Below are positions 1-11,340 of a stretch of 64,000 bases of DNA, piece after piece. Made by a program: the position numbers and the translations under genes. The notes below the pieces were generated by a model, which searched no databases, was not told the DNA's origin, and saw only the letters and a program-made list of their open reading frames with translations. Each line of letters opens with the position of its first letter. Position 1 is the first letter of the stretch. Where the stretch lies: the NCBI RefSeq assembly GCF_026745355.1, contig NC_079204.1, positions 1,619,501-1,683,500 on the forward strand, given 5' to 3'. Source of the stretch: Beta vulgaris subsp. vulgaris (taxonomy: Eukaryota; Streptophyta; Magnoliopsida; Caryophyllales; Amaranthaceae).

Positions 1-36
1 TCAATTTTTCCTATAAAAAAAGGGTAAGAAAGGCAC

Positions 37-578
37 CTGCATATTTCTGGTAACTCCTTGGGATCAAGATGACCAGAGTATGTGGTATCAACTGCTAAAG
101 TATCCCTCCAATTTGCGGCGCGTGAAACATAGAGATCAAAATTGGATTGATACAACACTTGATTTGTTCTATCACGGGTATATAACTTCTTCTTTACCTC
201 ATCATCTTGTTCATGAAACATCCGAATTCCCTGCAACATATTATTAAGCACTTCCATAGAAATTCCATGATTAACAACTTGAAAAAATCCCCATTTTTCT
301 GACGCATCAAGGACTTGTTTGACGATTTCTTCGTAACCATTTTTGTTACCAATCTCCTCCAAATTTATCACTGGAACTTGAAGCTTAACACAAGGTCTCT
401 TGAGGTCTTCTTCGAGCTCGTGACATGGTCGAATGAACATCTTAGGTACAATTTTTGTACCTGAATCTACCAATCCTTTCACCCCTGTCTTTGTATCATC
501 AAAAGCCTTCACCTCTTTCATGCGATCGTATTCGGGTTGAGCGCCACCGGTGTATCCGTCCATGCTAATTGTTCCCAT
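37..578 (-). CDS. 2OGD gene A, exon 1 only (partial, continues beyond left edge)
   Basis: This is the N-terminal exon of a 2-oxoglutarate/Fe(II) dioxygenase of the ACC-oxidase-homolog clade. It is open from ATG at 578 to a GT donor just below 37 (CAG|GTGCC), 542 bp, leaving a codon split 2+1 as in every paralogue here. Visible signatures are [15 protein letters not shown] near residue 26 (the clade hallmark preceding DIOX_N), VPVINLEEIGNK at the start of DIOX_N, and [17 protein letters not shown]. Exons 2 and 3 with the iron ligands lie outside the window, so completeness of the gene cannot be judged. It is closest to gene C exon 1 but lacks C's frameshift. Certain as an exon; the substrate is unknown. 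Confidence 0.9.
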
Positions 579-1644
579 CTTTCAGCTTGTAGATGAGCTA
601 GATAATGGAGTCTCCTAGAAACTATATTGTCTATATTGCTTCAAAGTACACCAGAATGCTGAAAGATAAATGAGCTTGATCAATATGTAATTTGTCTATG
701 AGTGAGTGCGCATCTTTACGTTATCTACTAATTACTAGTGGGGGACTAAAAGATGCACTGATATTTTTTATAATACTTTACCATCTCAAGAATAGAGTTG
801 GCAATTATTGGATGCTATCGAAAGGAATGGGAAGAAGAAGAACCGCCTTTTCATAAGGCAACATATCCGTGTTATTTTTAACATGTCGTGTTGATTTGTA
901 CATTTGGAGGAAGTAGCTGAAACAAAATTTTGTTGCTTGTTTGAAATTGGAGACATGTTTGTGTTGGTCTGCTCTTGTCAGGAGTAATTTTGAGATGGCC
1001 GGTTACACGATTCAGTTTAGTTTAGTTTAGTTCAGTTCAATTCAATTCAATTCAATTCAACTGTTTTATGTCGAAAAGAACAGACCCTTAGGCATTTCTC
1101 GACAATGAGCTTCCCCTTGTGAGTTTGGAGGGGCATACTCGTATAGATAAGAGGAGATCCACATGCCACATATTCCAATGGTGTTCAGAAAATCATGTTG
1201 ATTTAGCATACAAGTGGAGTAGTGGACAAATACTTGAGGATGATGAATAATATTGATAATAGGATAAAATAAAATATTTATGTAATGGTATATAAAAAAC
1301 ATATAAAATATTTATTTTGATCATATATAATTCCTCTATTTTTAAATAAGTGTTATACTAGCTTTTTCACTTAACGAAATGGACTTCTTTGATCAATAGT
1401 ATCTATAATTACGTACGCGTATAAATCATAAAAAGTTAACATATATTATAAAACATATACTAAAACAAATGTAATAAGATCCCATTTTACTATAATTTTC
1501 TATATAAAATAGCGAGAAAATAAAGTCAAAGTAAGTTGATCAATATTGCCAATTTACTCATCATAACGACTTATTTAGAAACAGAAAAAGTATTACATAT
1601 ACTTAAAAGGGAAAATATAGCCATAACTCATAAGTATATTCTTT
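579..1644. other. Intergenic A-B: 5' flank of gene A and 3' flank of gene B
   Basis: No gene is seen. The block 600-1010 (starting GGAGTCTCCTAGAAACTAT) recurs upstream of relic X (14939 on) and gene C (21570 on), so it is the 'type-1' promoter flank. The block 1091-1640 recurs at 16070-17350 (split by a hAT element) and 22672-23230, and is the flank 3' of genes B, C and D. These shared flanks define the duplicated unit. Confidence 0.75.
1014..1090. repeat. Remnant of TTCAATTCAATTC-type MITE
   Basis: A run of TTTAG/TTCAG/TTCAA pentamers is followed by TTATGTCGAAAAGAACAGAC and CCTTA. This matches one terminus of the better-preserved element at 58921-59327. Only one end is recognisable, and the equivalent flanks of X and C lack it. 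Confidence 0.6.
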
Positions 1645-2265
1645 CTATTCTTCATCTCCATGATTTTGTAACTTGTAGTATTCAAATGGAGGCTCATCAA
1701 GGGGCCTAGAGAAGAAATGTGTTTGAAATGCACTGAGAGTGAACTCGCGATATATAGCTGGATTATCTTCGGATATCAACTCTTTAATTGGGCCATACAA
1801 TCTTGGAGATGATAGAAGACCTTTAAGGAAAAATGCTACTGAAACTCTTGGTCCAACTTGATTAGCCATCACTCTGTGGTACACACTCTTGATCTTGTCA
1901 TTAGACATTATCTGCATTACAACAAAAGCTAATTTACTAAAAGTTCAATAATGCAAAAATTAAAATATTTACTAGCTAGATCTCTGCATGACTCCATCCA
2001 TCGTATATCAATAGGCTTCCTTTTTTCTCAAAAGATTTACTTCATAATATATTAACGCACGTAGAAAGAAAAAAGATGAAGTTTTTCCATACAAGAGTTG
2101 TACCATGTGCCAATAAAATCCTCTTACAAACTAGGAAATATAAAGATTTTTGAGGATTTTATGAAAGATAAGAATAACTTTTAAAAGATTTCGATTGATT
2201 GAGAAGGATTTGGTTGCACTGGTTAGGATTTAAAATAATTTTAGGTGATGTTTTATGTATATTCG

Positions 2266-2560
2266 GCATGTACAACCCCCACCCAAACCCCTGCTCCCCA
2301 AGGCCTGCTACCTGTACAGCCCAATCACCCCTCGCAGCCCCCACCCCCACCCCCACACCCACAACACCCTTCCGCAACCCCCACCTCATCATCGCCTCCT
2401 TTCTTCCTCCTCCTCCTCATGACCTCGTCCCTTCTTCTCCTTCCTCCTTCCTTTCCCTTCATAGGAGCCAACACCCCCGCGCCTCCTTTCTTCTTTGTCT
2501 CCTCTTCCTCCTTTTCTTCTCCTTCCTCCTCCTTCCTTCTTACAAGTCACATCACACCAT
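2266..2560 (-). other. C-rich/pyrimidine tract in intron 2 of gene B (G4-prone on the coding strand)
   Basis: Within intron 2 the plus strand is a run of CCCCCAC and CTTCCTCC motifs, so the coding (minus) strand and pre-mRNA are G-rich, with at least four runs of 3-5 G separated by 1-3 bases around 2335-2375. Shorter versions occur in intron 2 of C (17980-18170) and D (23865-24070). Open frames across it are low-complexity Pro/Ser artefacts. Confidence 0.7.
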
Positions 2561-3356
2561 TTTCTTTCGAAATTTTTTTCACTGTTTACATGGAGCTATA
2601 TAGAAATTTCGGTTCCACAATGGTGAAACTGACCATTTTTTTCGGTGAATAAAAAAACTTCAGTTCCCTCCATGGTGAAACCGAAAAATTGGTTCGATTT
2701 TTGCAAAAAAATTATGCAATTTTATGTTTTGAGGTAAAAAGAGATACAAAAAATATGTATAAAATTCAGGCGGTAAATAGCATTACTTTTTTGATGGAGT
2801 ATTGCCAGTTACTATTTACTACTATTGCTCAGGACATCTAAAAGTTTTAAGTAAAAATCAATATATTTATTTCAATTAGTAAAAAAAACCCTTCCTAATC
2901 AGCAAAACACAATAAGAAATAAACTAGAGATTAGCGAAATTCCCAAATCAGAAAAATTAGTTTTAATTTGTAAAATTCTGTTTTAATTGATAAAAATAAT
3001 TCCAGCTCGACAAAAATAAGATGAAGTGAACATGATATTAATTCTATACTACTATAGTCTATAAGTCTTAAAGAAACCTGAAGAATATCGCCAATGTTAA
3101 CAACAAGGGCTCCAGGAATAGGCTGAACATCGACCCATTGATCTTGATGAAGGACTTGAAGACCACCAATTTGGTCTTGCAAAAGTATAGTGAGGAATGA
3201 TGGGTCAGTGTGTTTGCTTGTTCCTAATGTCAAATCTGGAGCAGGACAAGCAGGATAGTAGTGGAAAACTTCATTCCATCCTTTGGTGCATTCTGTTTCT
3301 TTCAAATAATCTGGCTTCACTCCAAGAGCTACAGATATTAACTCCAGTAAAACATC

Positions 3357-3373
3357 ACTTAGATTAAGTATTT
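3357..3373. repeat. LINE target-site duplication, 3' copy
   Basis: The 17-bp sequence ACTTAGATTAAGTATTT is repeated exactly at 9752-9768. It belongs to 2OGD exon 2: the uninterrupted paralogues read ACTTAGATTAAGTACTTGG. Confidence 0.95.
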
Positions 3374-3444
3374 TTTTTTTTTTTTTTTTTTGGGTAAAAG
3401 GAACGTCATATTTAAACATAAGTAATCAAAAGATACATAATCAC

Positions 3445-6400
3445 TCAGCCACGGTCATCATGGACCATGACTGGTGGTGATAAATGGCAGTTGCTAGCAT
3501 CATGCTGCATAATAGTTTTACAGACCGGGGGAGGGGAGATGAAAAATTCTAGAGTGTTGATATTTGATGTCCTCCCTCTTGCAAATTTTGCTAATGCATC
3601 AGCTATCTTGTTTGATTCTCTACCTTCATGGATCAACTTTAGTCCTTCGGTACCTTGGAGCAACTCCCTACACATATCAATAACATTAGAATTATTACTC
3701 TTTATGTTGCTGGACCTTCGTATCTCCGTGACAGCATTTTTGCAGTCCGAGATAACAATAACATCATTCCAGTTCTTGTCCTTTGCCCAACGGAGGCTCA
3801 TGAGAATAGCGCGTGACTCAGCTTCTTGGGCATCCATGCAGTGAGTACGCAAAGTGATGCCACCAATCCAAATACCCAGAGAGTTCCTGCAAACTGCTGC
3901 TAAACAAGTTTTCTTTGATTTAAAAAGGAAGGAGCTATCAGTATTAATTTTCATAAAACCCGGGGGAGGGGGTTGCCATAGTGAAGGGTTCTCAGACGAA
4001 TGGGACAAGGTGACCGAGGGGCCGGATTGAGAGAGCAGGAGGGCTTGATGGGCTTTGTGGGTTTGAGGGGTACGAGGTGGTTCGGCAGTGGTGTTAGGAG
4101 CTTTACCCACCTTAGGTTGGCTCTTTGAGAAGAACCATTCGGTGGCGGCCCAACTAGCATTTTTTAAAGAAGTGGAACAGGTTATGTTTTTCCTGTTTAA
4201 GACCCATGAGTTTCTCCTTAGCCATATTGCCCAAAGAGTGAAAGTGAACCCAACATTTGAGGGGACAAGACTAACGATTCCCCCAGATGAAACGTTATGG
4301 TCTTTCAAATAGTTTGTTTTTAGCCAATCATTGAAGTTGATTTCATTAATAACCTTGAAGTCTACCTTCCTCCAAATTTCAGAGGCTCTATGACAGTTTC
4401 TTAGGATATGATCCATGTTTTCATCAACATCCGGGCAGAAGGGGCAGTTTCTAGGATGTCCATTTATTCGATAATTTATGTTTACATTGGTAGGCATTCT
4501 ATTCCAGGCGGTTTGCTAAACAAAAAAATGGTGTTTCGGTAGTCCGGGCCCTTTCCATATCCATTCCCATGAGTCTTCTTCATTTTTCTTAGGTGAAATG
4601 GACTCCAAGGCTTTCTTTGAACTAAACTTTCCTAAGTGAGTCCACAAGGAAAAGGTGTTATCGGTTTTGTTTGACAAGGTAATCGAATTTATCCTATCCT
4701 TAATCTCCTGGGTGAGGGGAATGGAAGAAAGATTGGAGATACTACTAGAGTTAAGGTTTTGGACTTTTAAAGAGAGGTCATACTCCGTTAGTGGTCCAGC
4801 TATCATCGATCTTAGGCACTCCCCGTTTAGCCATTTGTCGTTCCACAGGTTAATACAAGTCCCATCTCCCACCTCCCAGGCCAGACTGTGTACATAGCTA
4901 TCCCAACCTATCCCGATACTCTTCCAAAGGTGAGATCCCTTCTTAAAGTTAAGAGGTTCTTTCTTTTTGTTGAAATACTTTTCTTTGATGATGTTTGAAG
5001 CCCATAATAAATTATTATCAAGTTTCCAGCAAAGACGAGCCAGGCTAATCTTATTAATTGAGTCATGAGAGGCCAGCCCCAGGCCCCCCTCTTTTTTCGG
5101 GGAGCAAATGTATTTCCAAGCAACCCATGTAATTCTTTTCCTATTCTCGTTGCTATTCCAGAAAAAATTACTACAGATGGAATCTAGCTTATGTTTAATG
5201 CCGGCATGAAAATCAAGCAAGTGCATGTAGTATCTGGGTATGGCATGAAGGGTGGCGCTTATTAAAACAGTTCTCCCGGCTTTATTAAGACATTTTGATT
5301 TCCAAGAGGCAAGCTTTTTTGTTATCTTGTCAATAATGAAACTCAACTTATTCTTTGAAGGTTTTTTGTGACAAAGAGGGAAACCCAAATAGGTGCCAAG
5401 GTCATTTGTGCTTGCAATGTTTAGTTCTTGTTCAAAGTCATCCTTGATATCTAGGTTTGTATTAGGTGAAAAGTAAAGCATACTCTTTGAATCATTTGAT
5501 TTTTGCCCCGAAATTTTGAAGAAATTTTGAAGAATCTGGCTCAAGGAAGAAAGGGTGGACATGTTAGCTTCACCGAACAAAAGGATGTCATCAGCGAAGA
5601 AAAGATGGGAGATTTCTGTTCCCCCCCGTCTGACTTGAAACGGACTCCATTCCTTGGAAGTACACGCTTCATGGATAGTGCTTGACAAATATTCCAGGCA
5701 CATGATAAATAGGTAAGGGGACAAAGGGTCTCCTTGTCTAATACCTCTAGTCGGATTAAAGCTATCCGTCCGGTTTCCATTAACCTGAACGCAGGACTCT
5801 CCTGCCGATACACAGCTCATAATTAATTTTATAGAGTTATAGGAAAAATTTAGCCTTTTAAGGCAATGTTCAATAAAAGGCCACTCCAGTCTGTCATAGG
5901 CTTTCTCAAGGTCAATTTTAAGAGCAAAAAGACCCTTTCTCCCCTTTTTCTTATTCATTGAGTGAAGAATTTCCGAGGCTACAATGAAATTTTCTTCCGC
6001 ACCCCTGCCCGATATGAAACTGTTTTGGTTAGGAGAGATGATGTTATGAAGAAGAGGCCTAATTCTTTGGACGATTATTTTAGTAACTATCTTATAGGAA
6101 GTGTTAACTAAGCTTATTGGTTTGAAATTGTTTAGTCTAAGAGGGTTTTCGATTTTTGGGATTAGCGCGATAAGAGTCGAATTTTGGGACTTGGGAACAG
6201 TAAGATCTCTGAAGATGCTAGAAGCACAATTCAGGCAGTCTTCTTTTATGGAGTCCCAGAAATGATGATAGAAGAGAGCATGAAAGCCATCATCTCCTGC
6301 CGCTTTCGTACTTCCAATGGAAAATACAGCCTCTTTTACTTCAGCTAAAGTAGGCGTCAAGCTGCAGTTAATGGCCTCACGCGAAATGATTTGGGGAGCC

Positions 6401-7995
6401 TCCCCACATCCTTCAGATGAGAAAAGACTTTTATAATGGGACAGGATGGTTTTGCTAATTTCCTGAAGGTTAGTGATGGAGTTACCCGCTTCATCTTTGA
6501 GCATAAGAATTCTGTTTGCTTTCCTCCTAAAAATGGTCGAGAGATGAAAGAAATGGGTGTTTCGGTCACCAAGCATTAGCCAGTTTGTTCTAGAACGAAT
6601 TTGCCAATACTCCTCCTCTTGGTCTAAAACTAAATTAAGCTCATTGTTTAGATTAGTTTCAAGGTCAAAAAGGAAAGGATTATTTGGGTCAGCCTCAAAA
6701 GCTCTTTGGGCCCCCACCAGCCGAGCCTGAAGTATCTTTTTCTTTTTAAAAATATTGTCGTCCTTAAGGACCCAACAAGGAATTTCCCTACTAAGGTCAG
6801 CAAGTTTGTTTTGGAGATTGTTGATTTTTGCGGCCCACTGATCCCTTACCCAAGGATCAAAAGGTGGATTTTGGAGCCACATGGGTTCGAATTTGAAAAA
6901 CTTTTTTGTGGTGTTTAATTCGGTTTTTTTGAGGGTGATTAAGAGAGGGTTATGATCAGAGGATAATCTAGGTAAGTTATTTACAACTGTATTTGGAAAA
7001 GAAAGAGCCCATTTTTCGCAACCCCATCCCCTATCTAATCTTTCAAAAATAGGATAGCTCCTCCTTTTATTAAACCAAGTGTATTTGCTGCCTATAAAGC
7101 CCAGATCATGCAATCCACATAATTCCATAGTTTCCTTATATTTTCGCATTTTGTATTCTTTAGGAGGATTACCTCCGAATTTTTCGTGATGATGAATGAT
7201 TTCGTTGAAATCGCCAGTTACTAGCCAAGGGATGTTAATATTTTTGCTCATATTAACAAGATTCTCCCACATTTCTAGTCTACCTTTATATTTAGTATTG
7301 GCATATAAAACAGAAATAAAAAAGGAGGGATAGTTTTGGACCTGAATTACACCATGGATTGCTCTAGGCTCTTTTGTTATGGTGGTGAAGGAGTGGAGAC
7401 CCTCATTCCATAACATAAGAATTCCTCCCGAGTACCCTTGCGGCTCCACAGTTTCAAAAGAGTTGAAAGGCAAGCTACTAATAATTTCCTCAATGCTGTC
7501 TCGAGCCACCCTTGTCTCAGTGATTATAATGATCATAGGGTCATGATCCCGAATTAACTGTCTTATGTTCCTTTTGAAACCTTGACGAGCCACCCCTCTA
7601 GCATTCCATAGAAGAACTGACATTCCCGGGTTTAGTGATGGAAGGTTTAATAACTCCGTGAGTATATCCGGGTAAGTCTGGTGATCTAGCGTCACCATTC
7701 TTTCCGCTTTCGAACTGAACAAAATTTCTCCGTTCACCTTCATTTTGACACCTGCCATTATGCCCCCATCTATCTTCGAGAATCCCCACGCCAATTTTAG
7801 GGTTATTTGGGTGCATACCTTTGTGAGATGAATCCATTTGACGTTGTCGGTTTCGCTTCCCGCTTGCACCATTAGCCAATTCTTGGTAATTGATAGGGCT
7901 TTTCGCTCTCGTGGAAGTACGGGTACGGGGTCGGAGAGAAATTGCAACTCCCATGGAATTGCTTCTGCTGAAAATTCGTCTATTGTCTTCCTCAT
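3445..7995 (-). pseudogene. LINE ORF2: endonuclease-reverse transcriptase-RNase H with one internal stop
   Basis: Domains in order: apurinic-like endonuclease (MSVLLWNARGVARQGF, TETR, TGDFNE); reverse transcriptase (NFKPISLVN, KIDLEKAYDRLEW, RQGDPLSPYLF, catalytic FADDILLF); zf-RVT region (WNDKW... CPFC...HILRNC); and RNase H (KINTDSSF, AESRAILMSL, ISDCKN, IADALAKFARG). The frame is broken by one TAG at 4516-4518, between HHFFV and QTAWNRMPT. Plant L1 proteins have a Trp there, so TGG to TAG is the simplest explanation, and the same frame resumes to 3445. The start (7995) lies 8 bp after the ORF1 stop, an L1-like dicistronic layout. The endonuclease/RT part is intact; the C-terminal zinc finger and RNase H would be lost without readthrough. 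Confidence 0.92.
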
Positions 7996-8003
7996 CCACC
8001 AAC

Positions 8004-9719
8004 TTAGGTAATATTCCCACCACTTCTGATATTTTCGTTATGTCTGCTAAACACGGTAGATGTGCTGGAACTAGCCTCCCCGGTTCTTCCGGATACACCA
8101 TCATCATATTCTGAAGGAACGGAGGAGTTGCAAGAGGTTTTAGAATAATTTCTTTCAGGACCCGTGGATACACTCGGGACCAGTTCCCCATCATATCCAT
8201 TCGATAGTAATAGTAGTTGTTTGCCCAGACTTCTGGGAAAGTTAGGTGAGGTCGAGACCTCGTTATGATGCTCGTGGCCTTTGTTAGAATTACGTGAACC
8301 GGGTGAGGTAATTTTGGGGGAAAAGGGGTAAGGGCTGGGTCGCTGTCCTCCATGGAAGGTGAGGAGGAAGCCATGGTCTTTTTTGTTTATTTTTTCTATG
8401 AGGGTGAAGAGAGAGGTTGGGTTAAATTTTTCTGATGAGATAGGAGCCTCTGGGAAGTTGCGTAGGTAAAGAGGTGAGTTGAGGTTTACAGAAAAATCCC
8501 GCTTTCCTGAGGGAAATCTAGCCATTGGAGATTTTTTTTGTGGCGGTTGGGGATTGATGGAAGTGACTGGGTTCAGATCATTGGGAAGTCTCTCCCTACT
8601 CTGCTCTATAATACTTAGAGCATAGGTGTCATTTAAGGCTAAGAAAGGATTTTGTTTTTCTTTTGGAACCGTTTTAAGGGAGGGGTTTTCTTTTTGGATC
8701 CAAACTTTATGAGGGAAGCCCAGGCCCACCGAGCCTCCTTTTCCATTCCTTTTTTTGGCCTGAAGCCAGTTTGCATCCTCATTGGGAACTTCGCTATTTC
8801 TTGTCTGCTTATTCCCCGGCATTACGTTTTCGGTAGATGGACTTTCTTTGGCGACGTAATTCATGCAGTTTCTTTCATGGTGATTGACACGATTGCATGC
8901 TTCGCATAAAACCGGCCATTCCTTGTAGGTAATGGCTTGTTTGAATCTACCCAGCCAAATGAACTCCTTTCTTCTGATTGAGATATCCATAATAATAAGG
9001 ATCCGGACATAACGCAATTTGTTATCATCTATTGGCCTCATATCAATTTTAATGAACGTACCCAAACAACTACCAATTTTTTTAAGGATTGATTCACACA
9101 TGAATTCAACAGGAAGCTCATGCAATTCTACCCAAATGGGAAGACAGTGGGCCTTTGCCGACGATGCTTGATACCCCGGGGTCCACTTCACGGTGGAGAG
9201 AAAAATTCCATTTAGGAACCAAGGACCACCCGAGATGATTCTATTCTGCTCTTCTGCCGAAGGTAACTTGGTGATGAAGAAACCCCTGCCAATAGGACTG
9301 GTTGAGCAAGAGGGAGAGGTTTTCCAAAGTTTTTTCAAAGAGGAGGCAACAAATTCGGATGAAAAGGATTTGCCACAAGGTTTTGAGATAATGGAGTATG
9401 CCCAAGGGGAGCATAGGGATTGGTAGTCCTCTTTGGACAGAGGGAGGAAAGAGTCACTAGACTCGTCAAACTCAGGTGGAGGAGAGGCTCCATCTAGCGT
9501 CGGACCCACAGAAAAGGCGGAGAGAACCAAGGAGTCTCTGAACGATTTCGGAGAAGAGTTAGTAGCTGGCCTTTCAGGCTCTTTGAAACCTGAGGAAACC
9601 TGCACAAGGGGGGAACAACCAAGGGTGTTAGTCAGAAGGGGAGGGGGGTCAGGTGGTTTGTTTTTTGAGAGGTTTAGGGAGGGTTTTTGGGGAAGGGGGA
9701 GAGGGGAGGGGGAAACCAT
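8004..9719 (-). CDS. LINE ORF1, gag-like RNA-binding protein
   Basis: 571 residues, uninterrupted. A Pro/Ser-rich N-terminus is followed by a DUF4283-like region (residues about 95-240: RGFFITKLPSAEEQNRIISG, GPWFLNGIFLSTVKW, LPIWVELHELPVEF) and a zinc knuckle CEACNRVNHHERNC (CX2CX4HX4C) near residue 275. This order is typical of ORF1 of plant L1 LINEs, which packages the RNA. The long basic/Ser-rich C-terminus has no recognisable domain. Confident as a transposon gene, not a host gene. Confidence 0.9.
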   Translation of the reverse strand: MVSPSPLPLPQKPSLNLSKNKPPDPPPLLTNTLGCSPLVQVSSGFKEPERPATNSSPKSFRDSLVLSAFSVGPTLDGASPPPEFDESSDSFLPLSKEDYQSLCSPWAYSIISKPCGKSFSSEFVASSLKKLWKTSPSCSTSPIGRGFFITKLPSAEEQNRIISGGPWFLNGIFLSTVKWTPGYQASSAKAHCLPIWVELHELPVEFMCESILKKIGSCLGTFIKIDMRPIDDNKLRYVRILIIMDISIRRKEFIWLGRFKQAITYKEWPVLCEACNRVNHHERNCMNYVAKESPSTENVMPGNKQTRNSEVPNEDANWLQAKKRNGKGGSVGLGFPHKVWIQKENPSLKTVPKEKQNPFLALNDTYALSIIEQSRERLPNDLNPVTSINPQPPQKKSPMARFPSGKRDFSVNLNSPLYLRNFPEAPISSEKFNPTSLFTLIEKINKKDHGFLLTFHGGQRPSPYPFSPKITSPGSRNSNKGHEHHNEVSTSPNFPRSLGKQLLLLSNGYDGELVPSVSTGPERNYSKTSCNSSVPSEYDDGVSGRTGEASSSTSTVFSRHNENIRSGGNIT

Positions 9720-9751
9720 TTATTTAGAGCTATGAATTGAACAACAACATT

Positions 9752-9768
9752 ACTTAGATTAAGTATTT
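9752..9768. repeat. LINE target-site duplication, 5' copy
   Basis: Exact copy of 3357-3373. Gene B exon 2 resumes immediately after it (GGTTGGAGTATTCC). Confidence 0.95.
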
Positions 9769-10005
9769 GGTTGGAGTATTCCAACACTACATCCCTGCAA
9801 ACAACGAACGGACAATTTGATTTTGGGTGATACAAGAGTAATACTTCATCCGTTTTCAAATACATGTAAAACTTTTGATGCACTACTTTAACCGCGCTAA
9901 TATGTTAAATTATCAATTAGTAAATCTTATACCAAATTGATATTTTGAAAGTAAGTTTTGGGATTCTCGAACGATATATTATATGATAGCATTTGTATTT
10001 ATATA

Positions 10006-10396
10006 CTCTATCCGTTTTCTTTTGTTGTTCCTATTTGAAATCGGGTAAAAAAAAAACCAATGCAACTAAAAAATGGGAAAAATTTTATTATTTTAAATAA
10101 AATTAAATTAACTAAAAAAATAAAGATTCTAAACCTTTGAATTATTCTATGTTAGACAACCAATGATACAAAAGTTTGACAGGGTAAAGGAATAAAGTGA
10201 TTACAAATTAATGTGAATACATTTATTGTCCTTTGAGTTAATCTGACAATCAATGAGATAAAAGTTTGAGGGGGTAAAAAAAATAAAAAATGACTAATCA
10301 ATAGTACAAACACATTTATTGTAATTTAAAACTAATGGAAATATAATTCATTAATTATACTACATATGAAAATATTCAAAATAGGAACAATAAAGT
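10006..10396. repeat. Degenerate Stowaway-like MITE in intron 1 of gene B
   Basis: It begins CTCTATCCGTTTTC and carries TTGTTCCTATTT near both ends in inverted orientation. The outer ends are poorly matched. It lies inside an older element whose ends are near 9840 (ACTTCATCCGTTTTC) and 10797 (GAAACGGATG). Confidence 0.45.
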
Positions 10397-10420
10397 ATTG
10401 AAATTTTCCATTGCAATATA

Positions 10421-10684
10421 CTCCCTCTGTTTTTTTTTTTTTTATCTTTCTCACTTTCCATTTACACATCTTCCAATGCACATCTTTGAACTTAAATATC
10501 TTTCATCATATATTAGTAAAAATTATAACAATTGAATATTAATAATGTACTAATTGAGACGAATCAAACAAGATCCCACATGACTATATTTTTTCTTATA
10601 AATTGAAAAAAATTGAGAAGATTCTCTCTATGTATGAATAGTGTCAAGATTCTAAGTGAGAACGATAAAAAAAAACAGAGGGAG
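10421..10684. repeat. Stowaway MITE
   Basis: 264 bp with terminal inverted repeats CTCCCTCTGTTTTT / AAAAACAGAGGGAG and TA on both sides as TSD. Tc1/mariner-type non-autonomous element within intron 1 of gene B. Confidence 0.85.
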
Positions 10685-11082
10685 TACATGTTTAATAAAA
10701 GAAATCAAAGGGAGTATCAATTTTGAAATGCAATCAAAGTTAGTATTTGAATAGCGTAAAATTTTCAATATTGCATGTAATTAGAAACGGATGTAATAAT
10801 ATATAGGAAAACTTTGTAAGTATAATTCTACTTATGGTAAGCCTTTTCATAATAACTTCAAAAATAGATTATAATCAAATAACCCCAATTATTGGTAATG
10901 CATCTTCAAAATGATCTCAAGTGATTGATAATTGTTCTTTTTTCAAGTGTTGTTCTATCCAATTAACTCCTCACTCATCTCCTAGAGCTATAGAGCTGAA
11001 ACTATTATGAGAGGATAAACATAGATCGGATTTAAAATCAAGAAATCACTCTACAATTTCAAATGTACTAAATTAGAACCTA

Positions 11083-11340
11083 CTCCCTCCGTCCCAAAAT
11101 ATAGTTCTCATTTCTATTTTAGGAGTCAAATTTTAAAAACTTTGACCAAATATTCTTACTAATGTATACAAAAAAAACATATTCATGAAGGTTCTTGTTA
11201 GATTCGTCTCGATGTGTAAATTCGTCATATCAATTTTTTATATTTTTTACTAATAAGAAATAAAAGATATGGTAGGTTAAAGGTACGTCTTGGAGACTGT
11301 GCAAAATGAAATGGGAACTTCTATTTTGGGACGGAGGGAG
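11083..11340. repeat. Stowaway MITE
   Basis: 258 bp with near-perfect terminal inverted repeats CTCCCTCCGTCCCAAAATA / TATTTTGGGACGGAGGGAG (one mismatch) and TA TSDs. Intron 1 of gene B, 120 bp from the exon-1 donor. Confidence 0.9.

Larger units (their letters stand above)
3374..9751 (-). mobile_element. L1-type LINE retrotransposon inserted in exon 2 of gene B
   Basis: The element is about 6.38 kb, in the same orientation as its host gene. Its 3' end carries a poly(A) tail, seen as about 21 T at 3371-3391 on the plus strand, and both ends have a perfect 17-bp target-site duplication. It has two ORFs: a gag-like ORF1 (8004-9719) and an endonuclease/reverse transcriptase/RNase H ORF2 (3445-7995). 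Only about 32 bp precede ORF1, so the 5' UTR is very short or slightly truncated. Perfect TSDs and near-intact ORFs suggest a recent insertion. The sole obvious lesion is one in-frame stop in ORF2. Confidence 0.95.

Noticed and set aside
37..578. Calling the 2OGD genes true ACC oxidases
   Set aside because: They carry the GVKGL[VIA] N-terminal hallmark and three-exon structure of the ACC-oxidase-homolog/D4H-like clade, so ethylene synthesis is not supported.
2199..2652. Two plus-strand Pro/Ser-rich ORFs of about 135 codons
   Set aside because: They are translations of the C-rich intronic tract of gene B; low complexity, no homologous frame kept in C and D.
7598..8374. 258-codon ORF overlapping the LINE ORF1/ORF2 junction
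   Set aside because: Out of frame with both recognisable LINE proteins; a shadow frame with no motif.
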